Under the pieces are notes generated by a model, which worked only from the letters and a program-made list of their open reading frames with translations, was not told the origin of the DNA and made no database searches. A program made the position numbers and the translations under genes. 10,557 nucleotides of DNA from Gammaproteobacteria bacterium (lineage in GTDB: Bacteria > Pseudomonadota > Gammaproteobacteria > Chromatiales > Chromatiaceae). The stretch is from positions 1-10,557 of the forward strand of contig JAJRUY010000050.1 in assembly GCA_024277555.1 (NCBI GenBank), read 5' to 3'. Shown here one piece after another: positions 1 to 7,111 of this stretch. Every line of letters begins with the position of its first letter. Position 1 is the stretch's first letter.

Positions 1-34
1 CAGCATGCAAGTGCTGGGAGATGACATTTATGTT

Positions 35-427
35 TTAGTTATTGTAGCTGTCCAGTTTGCGCACCATGGTGGAAAGTAAGTGATGCTTGATGCGCTCGGC
101 CATGCGCAACCGCTGGTCGGAACTCATATGACGGTACATGTTCCCTGCTGCGGATTTGGCCATATAGGAAAAATCAAAATATGGCGCAATCTCAACATCC
201 ATATATTGCCCCAGGGAACGCGGATTCAGGTCTACACGGCGCAAAAGCTCAAGCAGGCGCCCCATGCCTTCCTCGAGCAACGCCGCCGGGCTGTCCTTGA
301 TGATCTCTGGCATAACCGGCCTGGGCATGGGTAGAACATAGCCATAGGCATGCGCAGGCACACCGGATTGCGCCTGTGCAATCCCCATGCTCACTATCGC
401 CAATATGGTAACAGCCGTTTTTTTCAT
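35..427 (-). CDS. MlaC/Ttg2D-like periplasmic protein, prematurely terminated
   Basis: The 130-residue product starts with a Sec signal peptide (about residues 1-19, ending AQA). It continues with a region resembling the MlaC/Ttg2D family, the periplasmic lipid-binding component of phospholipid transport: a pattern like EIAPYFDFSYMAKSAAG, then a helix with RMAERIKHHL and VRKLDSYNN. Family members are usually about 200 residues, so the C-terminal third is missing. The start is well supported by a GGAGG Shine-Dalgarno at 436-440, 8 nt before the ATG. The TAA at 35-37 falls where MlaC proteins normally run into a beta-strand, and the frame stays open past it to the window edge, reading NINVISQHLHA. 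This suggests a nonsense mutation (CAA to TAA) rather than a natural end. The gene lies downstream of ubiD on the same strand with a 230-bp gap. Family assignment is from pattern recognition and is moderately sure. Confidence 0.6.
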   Translation of the reverse strand: MKKTAVTILAIVSMGIAQAQSGVPAHAYGYVLPMPRPVMPEIIKDSPAALLEEGMGRLLELLRRVDLNPRSLGQYMDVEIAPYFDFSYMAKSAAGNMYRHMSSDQRLRMAERIKHHLLSTMVRKLDSYNN

Positions 428-657
428 TGACTATTCCTCCGCTGCTGTAAATCCTGCTTCTTCAGCATGCAAAATACGCCGGCCTTTCAGAAAGGCTAGC
501 CCGCATTTCTCACCGTGGTTCGGGAATTCCGGTCAATCCGGCAAAGCAGTTTGTTTGATCATCCGAAAAGCATAGCTGTCGGGTCCCATGCAATGCTGCC
601 TGCCGTCTGGCACCTGCATCTGGCGCGCAAAATATTGTTGATCCGGCAACCAAATAT

Positions 658-2127
658 TTACACCTTCAGCCCCAATTCATCCCAAAGCTCATCGATCCTG
701 GTTTGAACCACCTTGTCCATGACAATGGGACTACCCCATTCGCGGCTGGTTTCTCCGGGCCATTTGTTAGTGGCGTCAAAGCCGACCTTCGACCCCAGGC
801 CGGAAACCGGAGAGGCAAAATCCAGGTAGTCGATGGGAGTATTCTCCACCAGAGTGGTATCCCGGGCAGGATCCATGCGCGTGGTCATGGCCCAGATAAC
901 ATCGTTCCAGTCGCGCACATCAATATCGTCATCGGTGACGATAACAAACTTGGTGTACATGAACTGGCGCAGAAACGACCAGACCCCGAACATCACTCGC
1001 TTGGCGTGGCCGGGATACTGTTTTTTCATGCTCACCACGGCCATGCGATAGGAGCAACCTTCCGGCGGCAGGTAAAAATCCGTGATCTCGGGAAACTGTT
1101 TTTGCAGAATCGGAACAAACACCTCATTCAGCGCCACCCCGAGAATCGCCGGTTCATCCGGCGGCCTGCCGGTATAGGTGCTGTGATAGATCGGATCAGA
1201 GCGATGGGTAATGCGCTCAATGGTAAACACAGGAAAGTCATCCACTTCATTATAGTAACCCGTGTGATCACCAAACGGCCCTTCCGGAGCCATATCGTCC
1301 GGATGAATCACTCCCTCCAGCACATATTCTGCAGATGCAGGCACCTGCAAGTCGTTTCCCAGGCTTTTGGTTACTTCAGTACGGGAACCGCGCAGCAAAC
1401 CGGCAAAGGCATATTCTGACAGGGTATCCGGCACTGGCGTTACTGCCGCCAGAATGGTTGCCGGATCGGCTCCCAGGGCGACCGACACGGGAAAAGCTTC
1501 TCCGGGATGCATCTGCTGCCATTCCCGAAAATCCAGGGCGCCGCCACGATGCGCCAGCCAGCGCATGATCACCCGGTTGCGACCAATCACCTGCATACGA
1601 TAGATGCCCAGGTTCTGGCGCGGTTTTTCCGGTCCCCGGGTAATCACCAGCCCCCAGGTAATCAATGGCCCGGCATCTCCTGGCCAGCAGGTCTGTACAG
1701 GTATGCGGGACAGATCTACATCTTCACCAGATAATACGACCTCCTGGCAGGGAGCCGATTTGCGCTCTCTGGGCGCCATGTCCAGTACCTTGCGATACAG
1801 AGGAAGCTTTTCCCAGGCATCCTTCATGCCTTTTGGTGGATCCGGCTCCTTGAGCGTGGCCAGCAGCTTTCCCACCTCACGCAATGCGCTTACCGAATCT
1901 TCCCCCATGCCCATAGCCACCCGCCGGGTAGTGCCAAACAGATTGGTCAACACCGGCACATCATATCCACGGGGGTTCTCGAACAGCAGGGCCGGTCCGC
2001 CGGCACGCAGCACCCGATCGCTGATCTCTGTCATTTCCAGAACCGGGTCAACCTCGGTCTGTATGCGCCGCAACTCACCCTGCTGCTCCAACTGAGAAAT
2101 AAAATCTCTAAGATCCTGATACTTCAT
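658..2127 (-). CDS. ubiD: 4-hydroxy-3-polyprenylbenzoate decarboxylase UbiD
   Basis: UbiD uses prenylated FMN, supplied by UbiX, and a divalent metal (Mn in this family) to decarboxylate 3-polyprenyl-4-hydroxybenzoate in ubiquinone biosynthesis. The protein is 489 residues; E. coli UbiD is 497. It is near-identical in pattern to the E. coli enzyme, including GPFGDHTGYYNEVD, STYTGRPPDEPA, FLRQFMYTKFVIV, MDPARDT and PIDYLDFASPVSGLGSK. Family key residues fall at E. coli positions: metal ligands N172 (NLGIYRMQ) and E238, prFMN contacts around 175-177, 189-191 and 194-195, and the catalytic acid D287 in GPFGDHTG. The ATG at 2125-2127 has GGGAG 11 nt upstream. The lipoprotein gene starts upstream on the same strand with a 79-bp gap, so co-transcription is possible. 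No ubiX is in the window. A weak 7-bp inverted repeat lies downstream at 482-496. Identification is firm. Confidence 0.97.
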   Translation of the reverse strand: MKYQDLRDFISQLEQQGELRRIQTEVDPVLEMTEISDRVLRAGGPALLFENPRGYDVPVLTNLFGTTRRVAMGMGEDSVSALREVGKLLATLKEPDPPKGMKDAWEKLPLYRKVLDMAPRERKSAPCQEVVLSGEDVDLSRIPVQTCWPGDAGPLITWGLVITRGPEKPRQNLGIYRMQVIGRNRVIMRWLAHRGGALDFREWQQMHPGEAFPVSVALGADPATILAAVTPVPDTLSEYAFAGLLRGSRTEVTKSLGNDLQVPASAEYVLEGVIHPDDMAPEGPFGDHTGYYNEVDDFPVFTIERITHRSDPIYHSTYTGRPPDEPAILGVALNEVFVPILQKQFPEITDFYLPPEGCSYRMAVVSMKKQYPGHAKRVMFGVWSFLRQFMYTKFVIVTDDDIDVRDWNDVIWAMTTRMDPARDTTLVENTPIDYLDFASPVSGLGSKVGFDATNKWPGETSREWGSPIVMDKVVQTRIDELWDELGLKV

Positions 2128-2206
2128 GCAGGCAAGTTCTCCCGGTCGAAAACACGGAAATGCCGCTCATGCCACCCGGGATGTTCACCTAAGGCAGCTC
2201 GCAACA

Positions 2207-2629
2207 CTATTTGAAGGCTGGAATGGTATTGGTTCGAAACCACTGTTTGGTTTCCGGCTCATATTCCCAGGATTGCTGATCCACAATGCTGCGCACCACC
2301 TGGCGGTCACGAAACAGGTAATTGATGCGAGCCGTTTGCACGATCTTGTTATCGCCTGCCGGAGCCGGAGGCACGACCACTTCATACTCCGTTACACGAA
2401 TATTGGCGGGATCCTTCGCTATGGCCTTCTGCTGGGCGAGCATGGACGGGCGCAAATAGGCGGGCAAAGCCTCCAGCGCGCCCCAACGCACTTCATGGGC
2501 ATAGGCTTTCAGGCGCTCATGCATTTTCTGGTTCTTGCTCGCTTTCTCCACAGTCGCACAACCACTGGTCAGTAGCATGAGGGACAGTATTGCAAGCAGG
2601 GCAGCCGCCTGTGTAGAAAAGTTTTTCAC
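2207..2629 (-). CDS. Small lipoprotein, function unknown
   Basis: The 140-residue protein has a classic lipoprotein signal: residues 1-23 are hydrophobic with a lysine near the start, followed by a lipobox-type LLTSGC with the acylated Cys at 24. The mature part is about 117 residues with no membrane segment. It is rich in charged residues early (EKASKNQKMHERLKAYAHEVRWGALEALP), then a strand-rich region ending in a WEYEPETKQWFRTN motif. I do not recognise a named family; small lipoproteins of this layout occur widely in gammaproteobacteria. The start is GTG at 2627-2629, chosen because GGAG at 2638-2641 sits 8 nt upstream and the signal peptide begins here. It lies 79 bp upstream of ubiD on the same strand and is divergent from the TraB-family gene (72-bp gap). 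It probably acts at the inner face of the outer membrane, by inference from the +2 residue Ala. Confidence 0.85.
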   Translation of the reverse strand: MKNFSTQAAALLAILSLMLLTSGCATVEKASKNQKMHERLKAYAHEVRWGALEALPAYLRPSMLAQQKAIAKDPANIRVTEYEVVVPPAPAGDNKIVQTARINYLFRDRQVVRSIVDQQSWEYEPETKQWFRTNTIPAFK

Positions 2630-2662
2630 GCGCTGAACTCCATCCTGAGTGATTCAACTGGT

Positions 2663-2690
2663 ATTATCCCAGCCCAACCCCGTAATGCAA
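2663..2690 (-). promoter_or_regulatory. Candidate promoter for the lipoprotein-ubiD genes
   Basis: On the minus strand GATAAT (2663-2668) is a 5/6 match to the -10 consensus. It is preceded by a 16-bp spacer and a weak -35, TTGCAT (2685-2690). The inferred transcript start is about 25-30 nt before the GTG start. The complementary strand of the same stretch reads TATTAT (2662-2667), which could serve the divergent TraB-family gene, so the two promoters may overlap. No recognisable operator was seen. Confidence 0.35.
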
Positions 2691-2701
2691 CCAGACAAAT
2701 C

Positions 2702-3904
2702 ATGCCGGACACCCTTTCCCAGGAACCCATAGAAGAACTTGCCATCAAGGGCAGCAAGCTTACCCTGCTGGGCACGGCCCATGTTTCCAGAACCAGCGCC
2801 GATATGGTAGAGCAACTTATCGAAAGCAACGCATACGATGCCGTTGCGGTAGAACTGTGCCCCAGCCGCTACAACGCCATACTATCACCTGATTCCCTGG
2901 CCAGGATGAATCTCATGGACGTATTCCGCAGCGGCAAGGCTTCCATGGTGGTTGCCAACCTGGCCATGGGAGCCTATCAACAGCGGATTGCGGAACAATT
3001 CGGCATCGAACCTGGCGCAGAACAACGAAAAGCCATTGAGCTGGCACAAAAACACCATCTGCCTGTATTGCTTATCGACCGGGAGATCGGCGTTACCCTG
3101 AAACGTACCGCCAGCAACCTGCCCTGGTGGAAGCGCTGGAGCCTGTTCACGGGACTGCTGCTGTCGCTGATCTCGCGTGAAAAGGTGGAAGAGGAAGAGA
3201 TCGAAAAGCTCAAGCAAGGCGACATGCTGGAAACCACCTTTGCCGAGTTCGCTCACGACAGGAAAGACCTGTACGTTCCCCTGATCGACGAACGCGACGC
3301 CTATATGGCGGCAAGACTCACCCAGGAGATCGAGGAAAAGGGTCATGAAGACATTCTCGCCGTGGTGGGCGCGGGTCATCTCAAGGGGATCAGCGACAAA
3401 CTGCGGCAGGGCATTGAGAATCCGGCTGCATGTGTCGCAGAGCTGGACAGGCTGCCAGAGCCTTCCCGCTGGCCAAAGGTTGTACCCTGGGTCATCGTCA
3501 CCCTGATATTCATTGGCTTTGGCATCGGCTTTTATCGCAGCCCGGAGCTGGGCTGGCAGCTGGTGTGGAGCTGGGTATTGATCAACGGCAGCCTGTCGGC
3601 AGCAGGCGCTGCACTGGCTGGCGCTCATCCACTTACCGTGATCACGGCCTTCATCGCCGCGCCCATCACTTCCCTGAACCCCACCATCGGCGCAGGCATG
3701 GTAACTGCTGCAGCAGAGCTGTGGCTGCGCAAACCCACAGTAAAAGACTTTGAACAGCTACGTCACGACACCACCCACTGGACAGGCTGGTGGAAAAACC
3801 GTGTGTCCCGAACCTTGCTGGTATTCCTGTTCAGCACCCTGGGTTCTGCCGCGGGTACCTATATCGCCGGCTTTCGCATCGCCGGTCAGCTGACCGGCGG
3901 CTGA
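2702..3904 (+). CDS. TraB/PrgY-family membrane protein
   Basis: The 400-residue protein belongs to the TraB/PrgY family, named after the enterococcal pheromone shutdown protein; its biochemical role in proteobacteria is not settled. The N-terminal soluble domain (about 18-250) carries the family signatures: LLGTAHVS at 22-29, VAVELCPSRYNA at 49-60 and VVGAGHLKGI at 221-230. The conserved His and Glu residues resemble those of Tiki/EreA-type metalloproteases, so hydrolase activity has been proposed for the superfamily. The C-terminal third is membranous, with segments near 258-279, 284-306, 308-342 (probably two) and 370-392. Length is typical and both domains are intact. The ATG at 2702 lacks a clear Shine-Dalgarno, so the start is supported mainly by the divergent gene 72 bp away and family length. 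It is transcribed alone; deaD begins 182 bp downstream with its own promoter. Confidence 0.9.
   Translation: MPDTLSQEPIEELAIKGSKLTLLGTAHVSRTSADMVEQLIESNAYDAVAVELCPSRYNAILSPDSLARMNLMDVFRSGKASMVVANLAMGAYQQRIAEQFGIEPGAEQRKAIELAQKHHLPVLLIDREIGVTLKRTASNLPWWKRWSLFTGLLLSLISREKVEEEEIEKLKQGDMLETTFAEFAHDRKDLYVPLIDERDAYMAARLTQEIEEKGHEDILAVVGAGHLKGISDKLRQGIENPAACVAELDRLPEPSRWPKVVPWVIVTLIFIGFGIGFYRSPELGWQLVWSWVLINGSLSAAGAALAGAHPLTVITAFIAAPITSLNPTIGAGMVTAAAELWLRKPTVKDFEQLRHDTTHWTGWWKNRVSRTLLVFLFSTLGSAAGTYIAGFRIAGQLTGG
3881..3898. repeat. Perfect 18-bp palindrome at the 3' end of the TraB-family gene
   Basis: GCCGGTCAGCTGACCGGC is a perfect palindrome within the codons for the last few residues (AGQLTG). 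A further TGACCGG follows right after, across the stop codon. There is no T-run, so a standard terminator is unlikely. It may be a chance effect of coding or a 3' mRNA-end stabilising fold. Confidence 0.5.
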
Positions 3905-4030
3905 CCGGGTGCAAAAATCCGCAAATTTTGACACCATCAGAGATTATAGCGACCATTTCGGTTGAGCGGTCAAAGCAGCTCTTGCATCGGGCCTTGGCTT
4001 TTTATCGACCGGAATAACCATGGAAGTTTC

Positions 4031-4039
4031 TGTTATACT
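4031..4039 (+). promoter_or_regulatory. Extended -10 promoter for the DEAD-box helicase gene
   Basis: TG-T-TATACT (TG at 4031-4032, hexamer 4034-4039) is an extended -10 element. No good -35 is found at 16-18 bp spacing, as is common for this promoter class. Transcription would start near 4046, giving a leader of about 40 nt before the ATG at 4087. That is much shorter than the long cold-shock leader known for E. coli csdA/deaD. The ribosome site is weak (AGG at 4078-4080, 6 nt from the ATG). Confidence 0.5.
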
Positions 4040-4086
4040 GTGCGCCGCAATACAGCATTTTCCTTTCTTCCCTGCGCAGGCTCCGC

Positions 4087-5883
4087 ATGTCCACAACTGA
4101 TACATCCCTTTCCTTCGAGGAACTGGGACTTCCGCCCGTATTACTTAAGGCACTGGCCGACATCGGCTACGAAAACCCTTCTCCGATCCAGTCACGCTGC
4201 ATTCCGCTGCTGCTGGAAGGAAAAGACATACTGGGACAGGCGCAGACGGGAACCGGAAAAACCGGCGCCTTCGCCCTGCCCCTGCTGGCGCAGATCGATC
4301 TCAAGCAGCAAAAACCCCAGGTACTGGTGCTGACACCTACCCGGGAGCTGGCTATCCAGGTGGCTGAAGCATTTCAAACCTACGCCCATCACATGAAGGG
4401 TTTTCATGTGCTGCCCATCTATGGCGGCCAGGCCATGAGCCAGCAACTGCGGCTGCTGAAACGCGGCGTACATGTGGTGGTGGGCACACCGGGGCGGGTG
4501 ATGGATCACCTGCGCCGCAAAACCCTGCAACTCGATGGTCTGAAAAGCCTGGTGCTGGATGAAGCCGATGAGATGCTGCGCATGGGCTTCATCGACGATG
4601 TGGAGTGGATTCTGGAGCAGGCACCGGAACAGCGCCAGACTGCCCTGTTCTCCGCCACCATGCCGGAGGTAATCCGCAAGGTGGCGCACAAGCACCTCAA
4701 CAATCCGACAGAAGTGCGCATCAAGTCAAAAACCAGCACCGCAACCACCATCCACCAGCGCTACTGGCTGGTAAGCGGCCTGCACAAACTGGATGCCCTG
4801 ACCCGGCTGATGGAAGTGGAAAACTTCGATGCCATGTTGATCTTCGTACGCACCCGTATCGCCACCGTGGAACTGGCCGACAAACTGTCCGCCCGGGGTT
4901 ATGCCGCAGAGGCGCTCAACGGCGACATACCGCAAAATCAGCGTGAAAAAACCGTTGCGCACCTGAAGAACGGCAAGCTCGATATTCTGGTCGCAACCGA
5001 TGTAGCCGCCCGGGGGCTGGATGTGGAGCGCATCAGCCATGTGCTCAACTATGACATTCCCTACGATACGGAATCCTATGTGCATCGCATCGGGCGCACC
5101 GGTCGCGCCGGACGCAAGGGGGAGGCCATCCTGTTCGTGGCGCCCAAGGAACGGCGTCTGCTGCGCGCCATAGAAAAGGCTACCAGCCACCCCATCGAAC
5201 AGATGCACATGCCCAGCACTTCAGACATCAACGACAAACGGGTGGAAAAATTCAAGCAACGCATCACCGACACCCTGGCCACCGAGAATCTGAGCATCTA
5301 CCAGGATATTCTCGAAGAATTCCGTTGCGAGAATGACCTGGATCCCATGCAGCTCGCCTCAGCCCTTGCGCTACTGGCGCAAGGCAGCGACCCGTTATTG
5401 ATCAAGGATCAACCCAAAAAGCCCAAAGCACGGAAGGAGCACAAGGAAGAACCCGGCAAGGCCACCGCCCGCCCCCGCAAACCTGCATTCTCCACCGAAG
5501 CCCAGCCGCTGAAAGAGTTTCCTGACCTGGAAATGGAGCGTTTCATCATCGATGCCGGATACAACCATGATGTAAAGCCCGGCAATATCGTTGGCGCCAT
5601 CGCCAATGAAGCCGATATCGAAAGCTGCTATATCGGCACCATCGAAATACACGATGACTTCACCACCGTGGATCTGCCGCAAGGCATGCCAAGGGAAGTG
5701 ATGGAAATACTGCAAAAGGCGCGGGTTGCAGGGCGCAAGATGGCTTTACGCCCAGCAGGAAAAAAGCCCGCCAAAGGCAAGAACATCAAGCGCAGCCGCA
5801 AGCACCACAAGGGCAGCGGGGAAAAAACAGGGCGGAAGCAATCGGCAGCCATCCCACCTAGCCAAAAAACCCCTAAAATGTGA
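4087..5883 (+). CDS. deaD: ATP-dependent DEAD-box RNA helicase DeaD/CsdA
   Basis: This cytoplasmic RNA helicase of the DeaD/CsdA type unwinds RNA duplexes during ribosome assembly and mRNA decay, especially in the cold. At 598 residues it is close to E. coli DeaD (629). Motifs in order: Q motif (F10 and GYENPSPIQ, 27-35), Walker A AQTGTGKT (52-59), PTRELA (84-89), GTPGR (133-137), DEAD (158-161), SAT (189-191), TDVAARGLD (304-312) and HRIGRTGR (333-340). A helical linker (about 380-435) and a lysine-rich spacer (440-466) lead to a DbpA-type RNA-binding domain (about 481-555, with KPGNIVGAIANEADI and LPQGMP). A basic tail, 556-598, contains KRSRKHHKGSG. DeaD is favoured over RhlE or SrmB because of the RNA-binding domain and the close core match. 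The gene ends 11 bp before a MITE-like element. A short segment of its 3' end recurs at 9288-9321. Confidence 0.96.
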   Translation: MSTTDTSLSFEELGLPPVLLKALADIGYENPSPIQSRCIPLLLEGKDILGQAQTGTGKTGAFALPLLAQIDLKQQKPQVLVLTPTRELAIQVAEAFQTYAHHMKGFHVLPIYGGQAMSQQLRLLKRGVHVVVGTPGRVMDHLRRKTLQLDGLKSLVLDEADEMLRMGFIDDVEWILEQAPEQRQTALFSATMPEVIRKVAHKHLNNPTEVRIKSKTSTATTIHQRYWLVSGLHKLDALTRLMEVENFDAMLIFVRTRIATVELADKLSARGYAAEALNGDIPQNQREKTVAHLKNGKLDILVATDVAARGLDVERISHVLNYDIPYDTESYVHRIGRTGRAGRKGEAILFVAPKERRLLRAIEKATSHPIEQMHMPSTSDINDKRVEKFKQRITDTLATENLSIYQDILEEFRCENDLDPMQLASALALLAQGSDPLLIKDQPKKPKARKEHKEEPGKATARPRKPAFSTEAQPLKEFPDLEMERFIIDAGYNHDVKPGNIVGAIANEADIESCYIGTIEIHDDFTTVDLPQGMPREVMEILQKARVAGRKMALRPAGKKPAKGKNIKRSRKHHKGSGEKTGRKQSAAIPPSQKTPKM

Positions 5884-5894
5884 TACAGATTACA

Positions 5895-6053
5895 GGGTGC
5901 CTCGAATAATTGTCATACCGGCGCACGACTCCAAGGATGGAGGAGGTAGAGCGAAGCAGGATGCCAGAGCCGAGGCCGGTATCCACAACCTGTTGATTTG
6001 TCTGGACTCTGGCTTTCGCCGGAGTGACGAAATCTGTATTTTTCGAGGTGCCC
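5895..6053. mobile_element. MITE-like element with terminal inverted repeats, 159 bp
   Basis: The ends are GGGTGCCTCGAA (5895-5906) and TTCGAGGTGCCC (6042-6053), inverted repeats matching at 10 of 12 positions. TACA flanks both sides (5891-5894 and 6054-6057), which fits a 4-bp target duplication. Inside are a long-range stem, ATACCGGC (5915-5922) with GCCGGTAT (5975-5982), and a compact hairpin ACTCTGGC-TTTC-GCCGGAGT (6006-6025, one G-T pair). It encodes nothing and is too small for a transposase, so it would need one in trans. Its hairpins directly follow deaD and may act as its transcription end. The type of core palindrome (ACCGGCG...GCCGGTAT) is common among dispersed proteobacterial repeats. 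Confidence 0.6.
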
Positions 6054-6122
6054 TACATATAGCACAGGGAAAACCGTGGCAAGGTTTAAAAATGGAGATT
6101 TGTATTTTAAGGAAGTAAATAT

Positions 6123-6196
6123 CCCCCGGCAGAGCCGGTGGCTTTAATTTTGTGAGCCGCTCAAAGCGGACAATTCATGAACCGCCTAAAGGCGGT
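6123..6196. mobile_element. IS200/IS605-type right-end hairpins (three)
   Basis: Three hairpins lie in a row just past the transposase stop codon: CCCCCGGC-AGA-GCCGGTGG (6123-6141, one mismatch), CCGCT-CAA-AGCGG (6157-6169) and ACCGCC-TAAA-GGCGGT (6181-6196). IS200/IS605 elements carry subterminal imperfect hairpins that their Y1 transposase binds as single strands, so these most likely mark the right end of the element whose broken transposase gene follows. The exact element boundary, somewhere around 6100-6123, cannot be fixed from one copy. Confidence 0.55.
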
Positions 6197-6198
6197 CG

Positions 6199-6471
6199 TC
6201 AGCGCAACAGTTCCAGTTGATCTAAACGCCTATCTTCATACTCCTGGTGCCGAATATACTCCCGTATCAACTCATCATCCCTACCAACCGTTGATACGAA
6301 ATACCCTCTGGCCCAGAAATGTTGCCCAACAAAATTTCGTTTCCGTTCACAGTATACCCGGGCAATATGAATGGCACTTTTCCCTTTGATATAGCCGACC
6401 ACCTGCGAAACAGCGTACTTTGGCGGAATGCTGATCAACATATGCACATGATCAAAACGACGATGGATCAC
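6199..6471 (-). pseudogene. tnpA: IS200/IS605-family transposase TnpA, 5'-truncated
   Basis: The C-terminal part of a Y1 HUH transposase, which moves single-stranded DNA by a peel-and-paste mechanism. The HUH motif is DHVHMLISIPP (His at 8 and 10 of this frame), followed by VSQVVGYIKGKSA, the family signature FWARGYFVSTVG (52-63), and the catalytic Tyr 72 with Gln 76 in REYIRHQ. Full-length relatives are about 140-150 residues. Here about 50 N-terminal residues, including the first beta-strand, are absent. Homology begins at the Asp of DHVH (about 6453), and the few upstream codons come from a dispersed repeat (6461-6495) fused to it. The catalytic residues survive, but the fold is unlikely to be active. 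An AUG at 6471 is only nominal. Confidence 0.85.
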
Positions 6472-6495
6472 AAATCAAAGACCTGAACCCGTCCT
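6461..6495 (+). repeat. 35-bp dispersed repeat, copy 1
   Basis: This stretch, with the core CAAATCAAAGACCTGA, recurs at 7933-7967 with 34 of 35 identical bases, and in inverted, shorter form at 9205-9227. It abuts the truncated IS200 transposase and is followed within 25 bp by copy 1 of the repeat at 6520-6619. The pairing of the two units is seen again at 7933-8060. It may be the end of a REP-like element. Confidence 0.8.
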
Positions 6496-6519
6496 GTCCT
6501 GCGTCTGACCCTGTCCTGC

Positions 6520-6619
6520 GTCATTCCTGCAAAAGCAGGAATCCAGGACACCCACTCATTCAATACATGGCGCCTCATTCTCCCCGGAACTGGGAATTAA
6601 GTATTGTGTCCCCGGAACT
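6520..6619 (+). repeat. Dispersed repeat of about 100 bp, copy 1
   Basis: The unit opens with a hairpin, ATTCCTGC-AAAA-GCAGGAAT (6523-6542). It passes through CCAGGACACCCAC and TTCTCCCC, and closes with GAATTAAGTATTGTGTCCCC (6594-6613). Copies 2 and 3 lie at 6663-6774 and 7970-8060. It is non-coding; frames through it read like the proline- and glutamate-rich artefacts that such repeats give. A micro-repeat array follows at 6614-6650. Confidence 0.85.
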
Positions 6620-6650
6620 CGGGAACTCGGAACTCCCCGGAACTCCGGGT
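6614..6650 (+). repeat. GGAACTC micro-repeat array after copy 1
   Basis: Four GGAACTC units are spaced by C/G-only linkers (GGAACTCG, GGAACTCG, GGAACTCCCC, GGAACTCCGG). The array begins inside the last bases of copy 1. Comparable but differently sequenced arrays follow copies 2 and 3. Confidence 0.7.
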
Positions 6651-6662
6651 CTCCCCTTCGTC

Positions 6663-6774
6663 GTCATTCCTGCGGAAGCAGGAATCCAGGACCAGGACCA
6701 GGACACCCACCGATTCAATTCATGGAGCCTCGTTCTCCCCAGAACCGAGAATTAAGTATTGTGTCCCCGGAGCT
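6663..6774 (+). repeat. Dispersed repeat of about 100 bp, copy 2
   Basis: Same unit as copy 1. The hairpin is ATTCCTGC-GGAA-GCAGGAAT and the closing motif GAATTAAGTATTGTGTCCCC is at 6749-6768. It differs by a 12-bp insertion made of two ACCAGG units (near 6690-6701) and scattered substitutions. The loop changes from AAAA to GGAA while the stem is kept, which suggests the hairpin is under selection or is copied as such. Confidence 0.85.
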
Positions 6775-6808
6775 ACCCGCCCGGAGCTACCCGGAACTAC
6801 CGGAACTA
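6769..6808 (+). repeat. GGAGCTACC/GGAACTACC micro-repeat array after copy 2
   Basis: Four units read GGAGCTACCC, GGAGCTACCC, GGAACTACC and GGAACTAA. The unit differs from the GGAACTC array behind copy 1, so it probably arose by local expansion at this site. From here to 6901 nothing recognisable was seen. Confidence 0.65.
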
Positions 6809-6901
6809 ATTATCGCTTCCTACAGAATGTTCAGCAGGCTGGAAACACCACGAATTCCGGGCTATCATCATTCCTGATCCAGCAGCCGACAGTATTGTAC
6901 T

Positions 6902-7111
6902 ATGCGCACAGGACACAGCCACATACATCAGTTGATCGACAAACTCGAAAACCTGCCACCGGAGCGTATATAGGAAATAGAAGACTTCATCGACTTCATC
7001 AGGCAACGCGATCAGGATCGACAATTGAACCAAGCCGCAATGAAGATCGCCGAACCGGGTTTGAACAAGACCTGGAACAACCCGGACGACGCCATTTATG
7101 GCTCCCTTTGA
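6902..7111 (+). pseudogene. DUF2281/VapB-type antitoxin, broken by an in-frame TAG
   Basis: Reading from the ATG at 6902 gives MRTGHSHIHQLIDKLENLPPERI, then TAG (6971-6973), then EIEDFIDFIRQRDQDRQLN and on to KIAEPGLNKTWNNPDDAIYGSL, ending at TGA 7109-7111: 69 codons plus stop. The LPPERI..EIEDFIDF helix and the AEPxxxKxWxNPDDAIY tail are typical of DUF2281-type antitoxins paired with PemK/MazF toxins. One C-to-T change (CAG to TAG) explains the stop. The end of the frame overlaps the toxin start by 14 nt, as in intact modules. Type assignment is from pattern recognition. Confidence 0.75.

Noticed and set aside
482..496. GCCTTTC-A-GAAAGGC as a terminator for ubiD
   Set aside because: The stem closes on a one-base loop, lies about 160 bp past the stop and has no T-run on the minus strand; too weak to call.
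703..1419. Long plus-strand open frame of 238 codons antisense to ubiD
   Set aside because: It is a shadow of ubiD codon usage, with no domain and no ribosome site. UbiD on the minus strand is certain.
3928..3949. TTGACA (3928-3933) with TTATAG downstream as a promoter for deaD
   Set aside because: The spacing is about 10 bp instead of 16-18, and the extended -10 at 4031-4039 is far better placed.
35..7111. Stop-codon recoding, suggested by two genes with an in-frame TAA or TAG at a likely Gln position
   Set aside because: TAA ends ubiD, prlC and the ParE-type toxin, TAG ends the lipoprotein gene and TGA ends others, all at normal lengths. Nonsense mutations explain the two cases better.
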